A stretch of 7,578 nucleotides of DNA, taken from assembly GCA_011390695.1 (NCBI GenBank), contig JAABRW010000472.1:1-7578 (forward strand), written 5' to 3'. The notes below the pieces were generated by a model, which was not told the origin of the DNA, searched no databases, and worked only from the letters and a program-made list of their open reading frames with translations. Positions 1 to 6,337 of the stretch are shown piece by piece. Each line of letters opens with the position of its first letter. The first letter of the stretch is position 1. The stretch is from Desulfotignum sp. (GTDB lineage: Bacteria; Desulfobacterota; Desulfobacteria; Desulfobacterales; Desulfobacteraceae). The position numbers and the translations under genes are program-made.

Positions 1-1117
1 TCAATGACTGGATTAGGTCACCAAGATCGGCACAGGGCAGATCAAAGGCATCAGCCACCGGTTTGCACACCAGTTTTTCCCCCACATAATTGACCCCTTT
101 GGCAAACCCGGGATCATCCAGCACGCTTTTCCAGCCGTTGTTGGCGATTTTCAATGCATAGGGAAGCGTGACATTGGTCAGGGCGATGGTGGAGGTCAAA
201 GGAACGGCCCCGGGCATATTGGCCACGCAATAGTGAATGACCCCGTCCACTTCATAGATGGGATCCCCGTGGGTGGTGGGCCTGGATGTTTCAAAACACC
301 CGCCCTGGTCTATTGCCACATCCACGATCACCGCACCTTTTTTCATGGTGGGCAGCATATCTCTGGTAATGAGCCGGGGGGCTTTGGCCCCTGCCACCAG
401 CACCGCACCCACCACCATATCCGCAGTCTGGACCAGTTCTTTGATCAGCACCGGGGATGACATCAGGGCTGTGCAGTTGGCAGGCATAATTTCAGACAGA
501 TACCGGAGCCGCTCGATGTTCATGTCCAGAATAGTGACATTGGCCCCCATGCCGCAGGCAACGTGGGCCGCATGGATACCCACCATGCCGCCGCCGATCA
601 CCAGGACATTGGCGGATGGCGTGCCTGTCACACCCCCGAGCAGCAGACCCCTGCCCCCGAAGGTACGCTCCAGGTATTTTGCTCCCTGCTGGGTGGCCAG
701 GCGGCCGGCCACCTCGCTCATGGGTGCCAGCAGCGGGAGTCCGCCGTTTTTGTCTTCAATGGTTTCATAGGCAATGCCGATGGAGCCGGTCTTGAGCAGG
801 GCATCGGTCAATTCTCTGTCCGCAGCCAGGTGCAGGTAGGTAAAAACGATCTGGTCTTTTTTTATCAGGCCGTATTCAGAAGGCTGGGGTTCTTTTACAT
901 GCATGACCATGTCTGCGATGTCGTAAATCTGTTCCGGGGTGTCTAAAATCTTTGCCCCTGCTTCTGTATACAGGTGATCATCGAATCCGGATCCCCTGCC
1001 TGCAGCTTTTTCCACATACACGGTATGTCCGTTGGCCCTCATCTGGTCCACGCCGGCCGGGGTCATGCACACCCGGTTTTCCTGGGGTTTGATTTCCTTG
1101 AGAATGCCTAGGATCAT
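1..1117 (-). CDS. ald: Alanine dehydrogenase, 3' end cut by the window edge
   Basis: Catalyses the reversible NAD-dependent oxidative deamination of L-alanine to pyruvate and ammonia in the cytoplasm. I translated 372 codons from the ATG at 1117. The frame is still open at base 1, and the next codon begins with A, so it cannot be a stop. Family enzymes are about 370 residues, so only a short tail should be missing. The N-terminus reads MILGILKEIKPQENRV. Residues matching the known substrate and catalytic positions fall at the canonical numbers: Arg15, Lys75 (HVKEP), His96 (TYLHLA) and Asp270 (VAIDQGG). The nucleotide-binding glycine motif GGGMVG is at 175-180, with an acidic Asp198 at the end of the next strand, as expected for NAD preference. 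The conserved block VANMPGAVP starts near residue 298. It lies 13 bp behind purB on the same strand with a strong ribosome site, so co-transcription is likely. The reverse, alanine-forming direction is also possible in vivo. Confidence 0.96.
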   Translation of the reverse strand, partial: MILGILKEIKPQENRVCMTPAGVDQMRANGHTVYVEKAAGRGSGFDDHLYTEAGAKILDTPEQIYDIADMVMHVKEPQPSEYGLIKKDQIVFTYLHLAADRELTDALLKTGSIGIAYETIEDKNGGLPLLAPMSEVAGRLATQQGAKYLERTFGGRGLLLGGVTGTPSANVLVIGGGMVGIHAAHVACGMGANVTILDMNIERLRYLSEIMPANCTALMSSPVLIKELVQTADMVVGAVLVAGAKAPRLITRDMLPTMKKGAVIVDVAIDQGGCFETSRPTTHGDPIYEVDGVIHYCVANMPGAVPLTSTIALTNVTLPYALKIANNGWKSVLDDPGFAKGVNYVGEKLVCKPVADAFDLPCADLGDLIQSL

Positions 1118-1124
1118 TGTTCAG

Positions 1125-1132
1125 CTCCTTTT
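1125..1132 (-). promoter_or_regulatory. Strong ribosome binding site of ald, overlapping the purB stop
   Basis: The minus strand reads AAAAGGAG, with GGAG seven bases before the ald ATG. The first A's of this site belong to the TAA stop codon of purB (1131-1133). This fixes the ald start at 1117 and suggests translational coupling between the two genes. Confidence 0.8.
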
Positions 1133-2504
1133 ATAATATTGTTTTCGCATCAAAATACTGCTGGACCAGTTTTTCAGCCAGCCCCACATAGGCGGCCGGT
1201 GTCAGGGTGCGCATGCGCTCTTTGAACTGGGGCGGCACTTTTTCAAGGCTGTCCACAAAGGCATCCAGCGCTTTTTTGTCAATTTTGCGGCCCCGGGTCA
1301 GGGCCTTGAGCCGTTCATAGGGATTTTCCTCTCCAAAGACCCGCATGGCCGTCTGGAAAGGTTCTGCCAGAAGTTCAGGATTGCTGTCCAGATCCTTTCT
1401 GATGACCGCTTCATCCAGATCCAGCTTGGAAAGCCCTTTCATGGTATTTTTCACCCCAATGGTAAAATAGGCAAATGCAGATCCCAGGCTTCTCAAGACG
1501 GTGGAATCGGAAAGGTCTCGCTGAAACCGGGATTTCTGGAGTTTGACCGCCAGATGTTCCATCAGGGAGATGGCCAGTCCCATATTGCCTTCGCTGTTTT
1601 CAAAATCAATGGGGTTGACCTTGTGGGGCATTGTGGAAGAACCGGTTTCCCCTTCCGTGACCCGCTGCCTGAAATAGCCCAGGGATATATACCCCCACAT
1701 GTCCCGGTTAAAGTCGATGAAAACAGCGGCTGCGCGCACAAGGGAATGCAGCAGATAAGACAGGGCCGGGTTGGGACTGATCTGGGTGGTGTACAAAATG
1801 GGTTCCAGTCCCAGGTATGTTGAGACAAACCGCTGGGATGCGGCTATCCAGTCGATATGGGGAAACACAAAATAATGGGCATTGTAATTGCCTGTGGCCC
1901 CGTTTATTTTTGCCTGTATGGGTTTTTGTTCCAGGATGGCGGATTCCTGTCCCAGGCGCCAGGCAAAATTGACAAATTCTTTGCCCATGGTGGTGGGGGT
2001 TGCGGCCTGGCCATGGGTCCGGGACATCATGGGTATTGATTTATAAGCCAGGGCTTTTTGTTCCATTTGCCCGATGCACTGGTTCACCAGGTCTGCAACC
2101 AGGTCCCTGCCTTTTTTCATCATCAGGGCATAAGCTGTGTTGTTGATATCCTCGGATGTACAGGCAAAATGCACCCATTCTCTGACAGAACCCAGACCGG
2201 CTGCATCCAGTTTCTGTTTTATGAAATACTCCACTGCCTTGACATCGTGGTTGGTGGTCTTTTCAATGGATTTGACCGTTTGTGCATCATGTTCACTGAA
2301 ATTGTCCACAATGGCATCAACAGCATCCAGATTGATTTTTGGAAACCGGGCCAGTTTCAAATCCGTGATAACAAATTTGAGCCACTGGATTTCCACCTGC
2401 ACCCGGTGCTGTATCAGCCCGTATTCACTGAAAATATCAGCCAGATCCGCTGTCATCCGGGCATATCTGCCGTCCAGGGGACCGATTGCTTTCATGTGTG
2501 TCAT
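1131..2504 (-). CDS. purB: Adenylosuccinate lyase
   Basis: Cleaves adenylosuccinate to AMP and fumarate, and SAICAR to AICAR and fumarate, so it acts twice in purine synthesis; cytoplasmic homotetramer of the fumarase/aspartase superfamily. The sequence follows the E. coli-type PurB end to end: IGPLDGRY near the N-terminus, TTNHDVKAVEYF, HFACTSEDINN, SRTHGQAATPTT with the general-acid histidine (His164), KINGATGNYNAH, and the signature GSSTMPHKVNPIDFEN with the catalytic serine (Ser290). The C-terminus has the LAEPFQTAMR and ALTRG blocks. I chose the ATG at 2504 (457 residues, against 456 in E. coli) because GGAG sits five bases upstream. An in-frame ATG at 2525 adds seven residues but has no ribosome site. 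An ATG at 2495 would also keep the conserved part but is too far from the GGAG. First gene of a likely purB-ald unit. Confidence 0.97.
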   Translation of the reverse strand: MTHMKAIGPLDGRYARMTADLADIFSEYGLIQHRVQVEIQWLKFVITDLKLARFPKINLDAVDAIVDNFSEHDAQTVKSIEKTTNHDVKAVEYFIKQKLDAAGLGSVREWVHFACTSEDINNTAYALMMKKGRDLVADLVNQCIGQMEQKALAYKSIPMMSRTHGQAATPTTMGKEFVNFAWRLGQESAILEQKPIQAKINGATGNYNAHYFVFPHIDWIAASQRFVSTYLGLEPILYTTQISPNPALSYLLHSLVRAAAVFIDFNRDMWGYISLGYFRQRVTEGETGSSTMPHKVNPIDFENSEGNMGLAISLMEHLAVKLQKSRFQRDLSDSTVLRSLGSAFAYFTIGVKNTMKGLSKLDLDEAVIRKDLDSNPELLAEPFQTAMRVFGEENPYERLKALTRGRKIDKKALDAFVDSLEKVPPQFKERMRTLTPAAYVGLAEKLVQQYFDAKTIL

Positions 2505-2509
2505 ACCTG

Positions 2510-2513
2510 CTCC
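2510..2513 (-). promoter_or_regulatory. Ribosome binding site deciding the purB start
   Basis: The minus strand has GGAG five bases before the ATG at 2504. The longer in-frame start at 2525 is preceded only by AT-rich sequence with no purine-rich site, so the shorter protein is preferred. Confidence 0.65.
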
Positions 2514-2541
2514 GCAAAAAACCATAAATAGTGATAATTAT

Positions 2542-2570
2542 TTGACATTCAGGGCCGGATTCATTACATT
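2542..2570 (+). promoter_or_regulatory. Candidate upstream promoter (P1) reading toward the IHF-like gene
   Basis: A perfect TTGACA at 2542-2547 is followed after 17 bp by TACATT at 2565-2570 (four of six consensus bases). It points toward the IHF-like gene about 220 bp downstream, and would give a long untranslated leader. No convincing gene lies between. The element sits inside the purB leader, opposite in direction. Confidence 0.3.
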
Positions 2571-2589
2571 CAACCCAGTTTACAACTGC

Positions 2590-2618
2590 CATATACCAGA
2601 CTGCCGGGAAATTAACAA
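2590..2618 (-). promoter_or_regulatory. Candidate sigma70-type promoter for purB-ald
   Basis: On the minus strand TTGTTA (plus 2613-2618) and TATATG (plus 2590-2595) are separated by exactly 17 bp. Each matches four of six consensus bases. Transcription would begin near 2583 and leave a leader of about 80 bases before purB. The region is AT-rich, so chance matches are common. I see no recognisable PurR-type operator. Confidence 0.3.
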
Positions 2619-2692
2619 TCCAAAACACGCGCCCGAACATGGCAGAACACAATAATTTTGGTGATTTAAGATACACAGCTGAATCTCCATGC

Positions 2693-2722
2693 TTGACATC
2701 TGCCGGAGTTTTACAGTATTTT
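2693..2722 (+). promoter_or_regulatory. Candidate proximal promoter (P2) of the IHF-like gene
   Basis: A perfect TTGACA at 2693-2698 is followed after 18 bp by TATTTT at 2717-2722 (four of six consensus bases). Transcription would start near 2730, about 60 bases before the ATG. This is the best-placed promoter for the IHF-like gene and the phosphoesterase behind it. The leader contains a short inverted repeat, CATCAT with ATGATG, around 2742-2767. Confidence 0.45.
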
Positions 2723-2776
2723 ACCAGACATTTTTTATTTCGCATCATGGTTGCAACATCGATGATGATATACTGC

Positions 2777-2781
2777 AGGAG
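2777..2781 (+). promoter_or_regulatory. Ribosome binding site of the IHF-like gene
   Basis: AGGAG lies nine bases before the ATG at 2791. It supports that start, which also gives the MALTK N-terminus typical of IHF-alpha proteins. Confidence 0.75.
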
Positions 2782-2790
2782 TAGAATTTT

Positions 2791-3108
2791 ATGGCCTTGA
2801 CCAAAACAATTATTGCTGAACAGATACAAGAAGAACTCGACATCTCCAGGACAACCGCTTATGAAGTCATGGAAGAATTCCTTGAAATCATAAAGGAAAC
2901 CATTGAAAGTGGTGAAGATATCATGATCAGCGGTTTTGGGAAATTCTGTGTCAATGAAAAAAAAGCGAGAAAAGGAAGAAACCCGGCAACAGATGAAGAG
3001 ATGACATTGCCGGCCCGGCGGGTTGTGACTTTCAAGTGCTCAGGAAAGCTCAGGGATCTCATCAATTCCCGGTACGCGGACATGGATCAGGACGAGCTTT
3101 CCACCTAA
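2791..3108 (+). CDS. ihfA: IHF-alpha-like DNA-bending protein (HU/IHF family)
   Basis: A small nucleoid-associated protein that binds and sharply bends DNA as a dimer, shaping promoters, recombination sites and replication origins. The 105 residues begin MALTKTIIAE, like E. coli IHF-alpha. Helices up to about residue 42 precede GFGKF (48-52) and the DNA-binding arm. The arm carries RKGRNPAT with Pro65 at the position known in E. coli IHF-alpha to intercalate between base pairs. ARRVVTFK (75-82) and KLRDLIN follow. The tail after residue 95 is acidic (DMDQDE) and slightly longer than in the E. coli protein. Family assignment is secure. Whether it pairs with an IHF-beta partner or acts as a homodimer cannot be told here, so the symbol is provisional. 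The ribosome site is good, and the gene is followed after 18 bp by a phosphoesterase, probably on the same mRNA. Confidence 0.88.
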   Translation: MALTKTIIAEQIQEELDISRTTAYEVMEEFLEIIKETIESGEDIMISGFGKFCVNEKKARKGRNPATDEEMTLPARRVVTFKCSGKLRDLINSRYADMDQDELST

Positions 3109-3126
3109 TCCAGAATCAATTTGTCA

Positions 3127-3645
3127 ATGCCGCAGATGAAATTTTTGGTAACTGCAGATATCCATGGCAGCATCAACACCTGGCTGACACTCAAGGCCCT
3201 GATGAGACCCAAAGACATCATGGTGATAGCCGGGGATTTGTTTGACACCAGATACGGCCATTTCGGCCACCCTGACTTTGATCCGGAGGCCATCAGACAG
3301 GATCTGTCAGGAATGCGCCACACATTTTACTATGTTTACGGCAATTGTGATGTTCCCTCCTTTTTCCCGGGATATGACCACAGCCACACCTTTATTGCAG
3401 AAAACAAAAAAATTTTCCTTCACCATGGCCACCACCGGGACCGGATCTCTTCTGACACAGACATCATCATCCAGGGACATACCCATGTCTGGTCCCTGGA
3501 AAAGCACCAGGGCAAAATCTTTTTAAACCCCGGATCCATCACGCGACCCAAAAAAGGGATGCCCACCTATGGTATCATCGATGATACATCTGTGTGCATC
3601 ATGGACCTGAAAACCGGCACCCCGATTGCATCCATGGATATCTGA
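3127..3645 (+). CDS. YfcE-family metallophosphoesterase
   Basis: A calcineurin-like phosphodiesterase with a two-metal site; E. coli YfcE hydrolyses artificial phosphodiesters and its natural substrate is not settled. Numbering from the ATG at 3127 (172 residues, against about 184 in YfcE), all metal-ligand motifs are present in order: Asp11 and His13 (ADIHG), Asp37 (AGDLFD), Asn73 (YGNCD), His100 and His102 (HHGHH), His118 and His120 (QGHTHV), then the family hallmark LNPGS. No signal peptide or membrane segment, so cytoplasmic. The start is uncertain: TTG at 3121, ATG at 3127 and ATG at 3136 all precede the conserved MKFLVTADIHG, and none has a good ribosome site. Being 18 bp after the IHF-like gene, translation may depend on coupling to it. 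It converges on the J-domain gene with only 28 bp between the stops. Confidence 0.9.
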   Translation: MPQMKFLVTADIHGSINTWLTLKALMRPKDIMVIAGDLFDTRYGHFGHPDFDPEAIRQDLSGMRHTFYYVYGNCDVPSFFPGYDHSHTFIAENKKIFLHHGHHRDRISSDTDIIIQGHTHVWSLEKHQGKIFLNPGSITRPKKGMPTYGIIDDTSVCIMDLKTGTPIASMDI

Positions 3646-3673
3646 TCATCCAGGAAAAAAAGCAATGTCAGAC

Positions 3674-4453
3674 CTAATCACGCGTCACCCTTCCCACCGG
3701 CCGGATCCGGCTGATTTTTTCAACTTTTGAGCTGTTGTTCCGGTCCTGCACCCGGGTCCGGGTCTGGATGCGGTTTTTCAGCGCCATATATCTGACATAC
3801 CCGTCATACGGGGAATGACCCCGGCCTGCAGATCGCTTGCCTGTGCCAGTTCCTGTGGCAGATCCCTGCCCGGAACCCTGTTCAGGTGCTGCTTTGGGAC
3901 CTGTTCCGGAAAAAAGCGGTTTGAACACCTGCTCAAAACTGGTACCCGGTCCACAAGGTCTGTTAATTTCTGCTGATCCTTTGCCATGGGGCCTGCTGCC
4001 GCCTGGCGGAACATGGGACCTGCTGCGCCCTGCCGGCCCGGCAGTGCCTGTCCCACGGGAAGCACCTGCCCTGCCGGGAGCACTTGTCTCGCTGTCAGCC
4101 CTATTCCCCATGGAAGCTCTATTTCCCTTGGAAGCACTTGCCCGGCCGGGCTTTTTCCAGAAGGTTTTTTTCATGCGGTTGACCATGTCTGCAAACCCGT
4201 AAGACCGCTTTTTTTCAGGCCCATCCCGGACAGGCGAAGTTTTTTGGTCACCCCGGGGCAGCAGGGATTTCAGCAGGTGATAGGCCTGGTTGATGGCTTT
4301 CATCTGCTTTTCCGCCTGGATCACTGCACAGGCATCCTGTGCAAAATGATCCGGGTGGTGCAGCTTGGCCAGTCGCCTGAAAGCGGCTTTTGCATCCTGG
4401 CGTGTTGCCTCCCCGGAAAGCTGCAGTATGGTCATTGCCTGTTTCTTGTCCAT
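3674..4453 (-). CDS. J-domain protein with repetitive low-complexity linker
   Basis: A probable DnaJ-type co-chaperone, 259 residues, expected to stimulate an Hsp70 (DnaK) ATPase; its client is unknown. The J domain is residues 1-66: the helix II region AKAAFRRLAKLH, the diagnostic HPD tripeptide at 33-35, and helices III-IV through INQAYHLLKSLL. No G/F-rich region, zinc finger or DnaJ C-terminal domain follows, so it is not DnaJ itself. Residues 101-212 are rich in Gly, Ser, Arg, Pro and Ala and look disordered. Residues 101-142 are seven hexapeptide repeats. Two more ordered-looking parts remain: SFEQVFKPLF (172-181) and a basic tail from about 214 (SPYDGYVRYMALKNRIQ). No clear ribosome site precedes the ATG at 4453, but the J domain needs this start or the ATG at 4435. 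It is divergent from the DUF89-like gene. Confidence 0.8.
   Translation of the reverse strand: MDKKQAMTILQLSGEATRQDAKAAFRRLAKLHHPDHFAQDACAVIQAEKQMKAINQAYHLLKSLLPRGDQKTSPVRDGPEKKRSYGFADMVNRMKKTFWKKPGRASASKGNRASMGNRADSETSAPGRAGASRGTGTAGPAGRSRSHVPPGGSRPHGKGSAEINRPCGPGTSFEQVFKPLFSGTGPKAAPEQGSGQGSATGTGTGKRSAGRGHSPYDGYVRYMALKNRIQTRTRVQDRNNSSKVEKISRIRPVGRVTRD
3700..3720 (+). terminator. Weak candidate terminator for the IHF-phosphoesterase transcript
   Basis: The perfect 12-bp palindrome GCCGGATCCGGC (3700-3711) is followed three bases later by six T's (3715-3720), about 55 bases past the phosphoesterase stop. It lies inside the 3' coding end of the opposing J-domain gene. The stem is short (four or five pairs, tiny loop), so termination would be inefficient. 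Confidence 0.3.
4028..4153 (-). repeat. Seven degenerate 18-bp tandem repeats inside the J-domain gene
   Basis: Seven consecutive 18-bp units lie at 4136-4153, 4118-4135, 4100-4117, 4082-4099, 4064-4081, 4046-4063 and 4028-4045 (in reading order on the minus strand). They encode the hexapeptides KPGRAS, ASKGNR, ASMGNR, ADSETS, APGRAG, ASRGTG and TAGPAG. Several units begin GCTTCC or GCTCCC at the DNA level. Because the unit is a multiple of three, copy-number change would not break the frame. The outer units are the most diverged. Confidence 0.7.
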
Positions 4454-4459
4454 GCTGTT

Positions 4460-4488
4460 TTAGTACCTGCCCGGGAAAACCCTGTCAA
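4460..4488 (-). promoter_or_regulatory. Candidate promoter of the J-domain gene, possibly leaderless
   Basis: On the minus strand a perfect TTGACA (plus 4483-4488) is followed after 17 bp by TACTAA (plus 4460-4465; three of six consensus bases). Six bases then separate it from the ATG at 4453. Transcription would start at or next to the start codon, which fits the absence of a ribosome site. Confidence 0.4.
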
Positions 4489-4507
4489 GCCCCGGTGGCA
4501 TATTGGA

Positions 4508-4536
4508 TTGAAAAAGTGATTTTTCCATGGTACCAT
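4508..4536 (+). promoter_or_regulatory. Candidate promoter of the DUF89-like gene
   Basis: TTGAAA at 4508-4513 (five of six consensus bases) and TACCAT at 4531-4536 (four of six) are separated by 17 bp. Transcription would start near 4543, about 20 bases before the ATG. Two inverted repeats overlap the spacer and the -10 element, so a repressor could act here. Confidence 0.4.
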
Positions 4537-4537
4537 G
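4510..4537. repeat. Two adjacent inverted repeats in the divergent promoter region
   Basis: GAAAAA and TTTTTC (4510-4525) are perfect arms around GTGA. Directly next to them is the perfect 12-bp palindrome CATGGTACCATG (4526-4537). They sit between and over the promoter elements of the DUF89-like gene. They could be an operator, or simply an AT-rich promoter with a chance palindrome. Confidence 0.45.
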
Positions 4538-4553
4538 CCGCAAATTATCATTT

Positions 4554-4558
4554 AAGGA
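4554..4558 (+). promoter_or_regulatory. Ribosome binding site of the DUF89-like gene
   Basis: AAGGA lies six bases before the ATG at 4565 and supports that start over the nearby out-of-frame ATG at 4527. Confidence 0.65.
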
Positions 4559-4564
4559 ACTGCC

Positions 4565-6325
4565 ATGGGCAACAAAGACTACATTCCCGTTACCGTTGGA
4601 GAAAACCCGGACCAGGATGCCTGGCTCACCGCTTTTTTTCTGGAAAACCACATTGATCCTTTTGCCTATCCCTACAAGGTGGGCAGTGTGGAACAAATTG
4701 AATTCATGGTGTATCTGCAGAACAATGAGCGGTATTTTCCCTGTTCAGACAAAATGTTTGCAGCCATCATGTCCAGAACCTGCCAGCAGTATTTGCAGGA
4801 GCGCTACCAGTATGTATATGACAAGGTCATGCAGATGGTGAATGACTTTATCGAATCTGCCTATGACCGGAAATTCCTCACCGCCCTGATCCGCATAAAA
4901 TATGAACATGAGATTGAAACCTGCCTGATCATCCCCTCCCGGCTGGAAAAACGGCTGTGTAAAATATTTTTAAGCAGAACCCATATTGAAAATCCCTATT
5001 CCCGGGAAAAACAGCATGAAAACCGCCAGGCACAGAAACTGCTGCATTCCGACACCTTTAAAAAAGCAGTGAACCATATTGACGGGGCATTCAAAAATAT
5101 TGATACATTGGCTTTGGATACTTTGCGCAAAAAAATAAAGGAGATTGAACTGCAGCGGCTTTTGACTGTATTGTGCGCCCGGGACCTGTGGTGCCGAAAA
5201 AAAATGCAGACACCTTCCGTGCAGGAATGCAAAGACATATTTGACAGCCCTATCACCGGTAACGGACTGGCCCGGCTGATGGATCTGATTCACACCCCGA
5301 AGCGCAAAATTCTCTGGCTCACGGATGAATCCGGCAGCGTCATGGTGGATATTGCCATTGCAAAATTTTTGGCGGAACTGGGCCATATCGTTATTCTGGC
5401 GGTCAAGGAAACCCCGGTTTTTAAAAAAATCTCCCTTGCCGATACCCGCACCGATCCTGTGCTGGCCCGGGAACTGGAACCCAGCCACTTTATCCATGAA
5501 AAAACCATCAGCAAAAACCGCCTGGTCCAGCGCCTCAAACAGGATGAAGACATCTATGTGGTATCGGACGGGACCAAGGAAACCCTGAACCTGCTCCTGG
5601 CATCCACCACCTTTGCCCGGATTTTCAAGGAAGTGGATTATGTGGTTTCCCGGGGCCATGACCAGAAAAGGCGGCTCATCCAAACCCATTTTCAGTTCAC
5701 CCGGGACATCATCAATATCTGTGTTGATGAAAACAATGCCGGTGAAAAGCAGCTGAACATCACCTTCAAGCCCCGGCATCCGGATGTCATCAATTTTTCC
5801 CACAAGGACCTGGAAGACCGGGCCAACCGCATCATAGACCAGATGAGGGCGGCCAAAGCCAAAAACATGACCGTGATGTTCTACAGCGGCATCATCGGCT
5901 CCATCCCCGGAAAGATCGATGTGGCCAAAAAAATCATGGCCGAATTTATCAACCACCTGAAACAGCAGTACCCGGATCTTTTCATCATCAACCCTGCCAC
6001 CTATTACGAACCCGGCATGGATGCGGATGACCTCATGTATATGTGGGAAATCGTCCAGACCAGCAATTATATCGACATCTGGCGGTTCCAGACCGCCGAG
6101 GACATTACTGCCGGCTTTGCCCTGATGAAGCAGAAGGTGCCGCCGGAATGGATAGGAAAAGATGCCACCTACAGCACCGGCTGCACCAAAGAAATGCGCA
6201 TTGCCCAGAAAGCCCTTGAGACAAACCCTGAAATGCAGATCATCGGTCCTTCCCTGGACAAATTCATGCGTCGGGATGAATACGGGGTAGGCAGCATGTA
6301 TGACCAGCGCCTGGCAGATGGGTGA
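4565..6325 (+). CDS. Large protein with a DUF89/ARMT1-like central domain
   Basis: A 586-residue soluble protein without signal peptide or membrane segment. Residues about 230-395 resemble the DUF89 (ARMT1-like, damage-control phosphatase) fold: a strand then TDESG (253-257), where the family usually has DNAGE; a helix and strand FLAELGHIVILAVKETPVF, like the family's RGHKVTVVVKGGP region; then YVVSDGT (331-337), VDYVVSRGHDQ (357-367, where the family often has KGQGN) and a following strand. The metal-binding Asp is kept (Asp254) but the adjacent Asn is Glu. The N-terminal 230 residues are largely helical and unassigned. The C-terminal part (about 415-586) contains FYSGIIGSIPGK, INPATYYEPGMDADDL, WRFQTAEDI and YSTGCTKEMRIAQKA, which I cannot place in a family. 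A phosphatase role on damaged or phosphorylated metabolites is possible but unproven given the altered motif. The ribosome site and a promoter-like element lie directly upstream. It is divergent from the J-domain gene and converges on the HipA-like gene. Confidence 0.55.
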   Translation: MGNKDYIPVTVGENPDQDAWLTAFFLENHIDPFAYPYKVGSVEQIEFMVYLQNNERYFPCSDKMFAAIMSRTCQQYLQERYQYVYDKVMQMVNDFIESAYDRKFLTALIRIKYEHEIETCLIIPSRLEKRLCKIFLSRTHIENPYSREKQHENRQAQKLLHSDTFKKAVNHIDGAFKNIDTLALDTLRKKIKEIELQRLLTVLCARDLWCRKKMQTPSVQECKDIFDSPITGNGLARLMDLIHTPKRKILWLTDESGSVMVDIAIAKFLAELGHIVILAVKETPVFKKISLADTRTDPVLARELEPSHFIHEKTISKNRLVQRLKQDEDIYVVSDGTKETLNLLLASTTFARIFKEVDYVVSRGHDQKRRLIQTHFQFTRDIINICVDENNAGEKQLNITFKPRHPDVINFSHKDLEDRANRIIDQMRAAKAKNMTVMFYSGIIGSIPGKIDVAKKIMAEFINHLKQQYPDLFIINPATYYEPGMDADDLMYMWEIVQTSNYIDIWRFQTAEDITAGFALMKQKVPPEWIGKDATYSTGCTKEMRIAQKALETNPEMQIIGPSLDKFMRRDEYGVGSMYDQRLADG

Positions 6326-6337
6326 TTTTTGGCTGTT

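Noticed and set aside
258..946. Plus-strand open frames within the first 950 bases
   Set aside because: They are shadows of ald, whose minus-strand frame carries every conserved alanine dehydrogenase residue.
2639..2800. A 53-codon plus-strand frame in the purB-ihfA intergenic region
   Set aside because: No ribosome site precedes its ATG, it contains the candidate P2 promoter, and it ends inside the IHF-like gene. Nothing in the peptide suggests a product.
2437..2829. A 130-codon minus-strand frame across the purB upstream region
   Set aside because: It overlaps both the start of purB and the IHF-like gene in other frames, has no ribosome site that I can see and no known motif. The intergenic part is better explained as promoter sequence.
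3654..3661. A run of seven A's between the phosphoesterase and J-domain genes, as a minus-strand terminator
   Set aside because: On the minus strand it is a T-run, but I find no GC-rich hairpin directly before it.
3837..4519. Plus-strand Pro/Gly/Ala-rich frames opposite the J-domain gene
   Set aside because: Their repetitive look comes from the 18-bp tandem repeat read in other frames. The minus-strand frame has the J domain.
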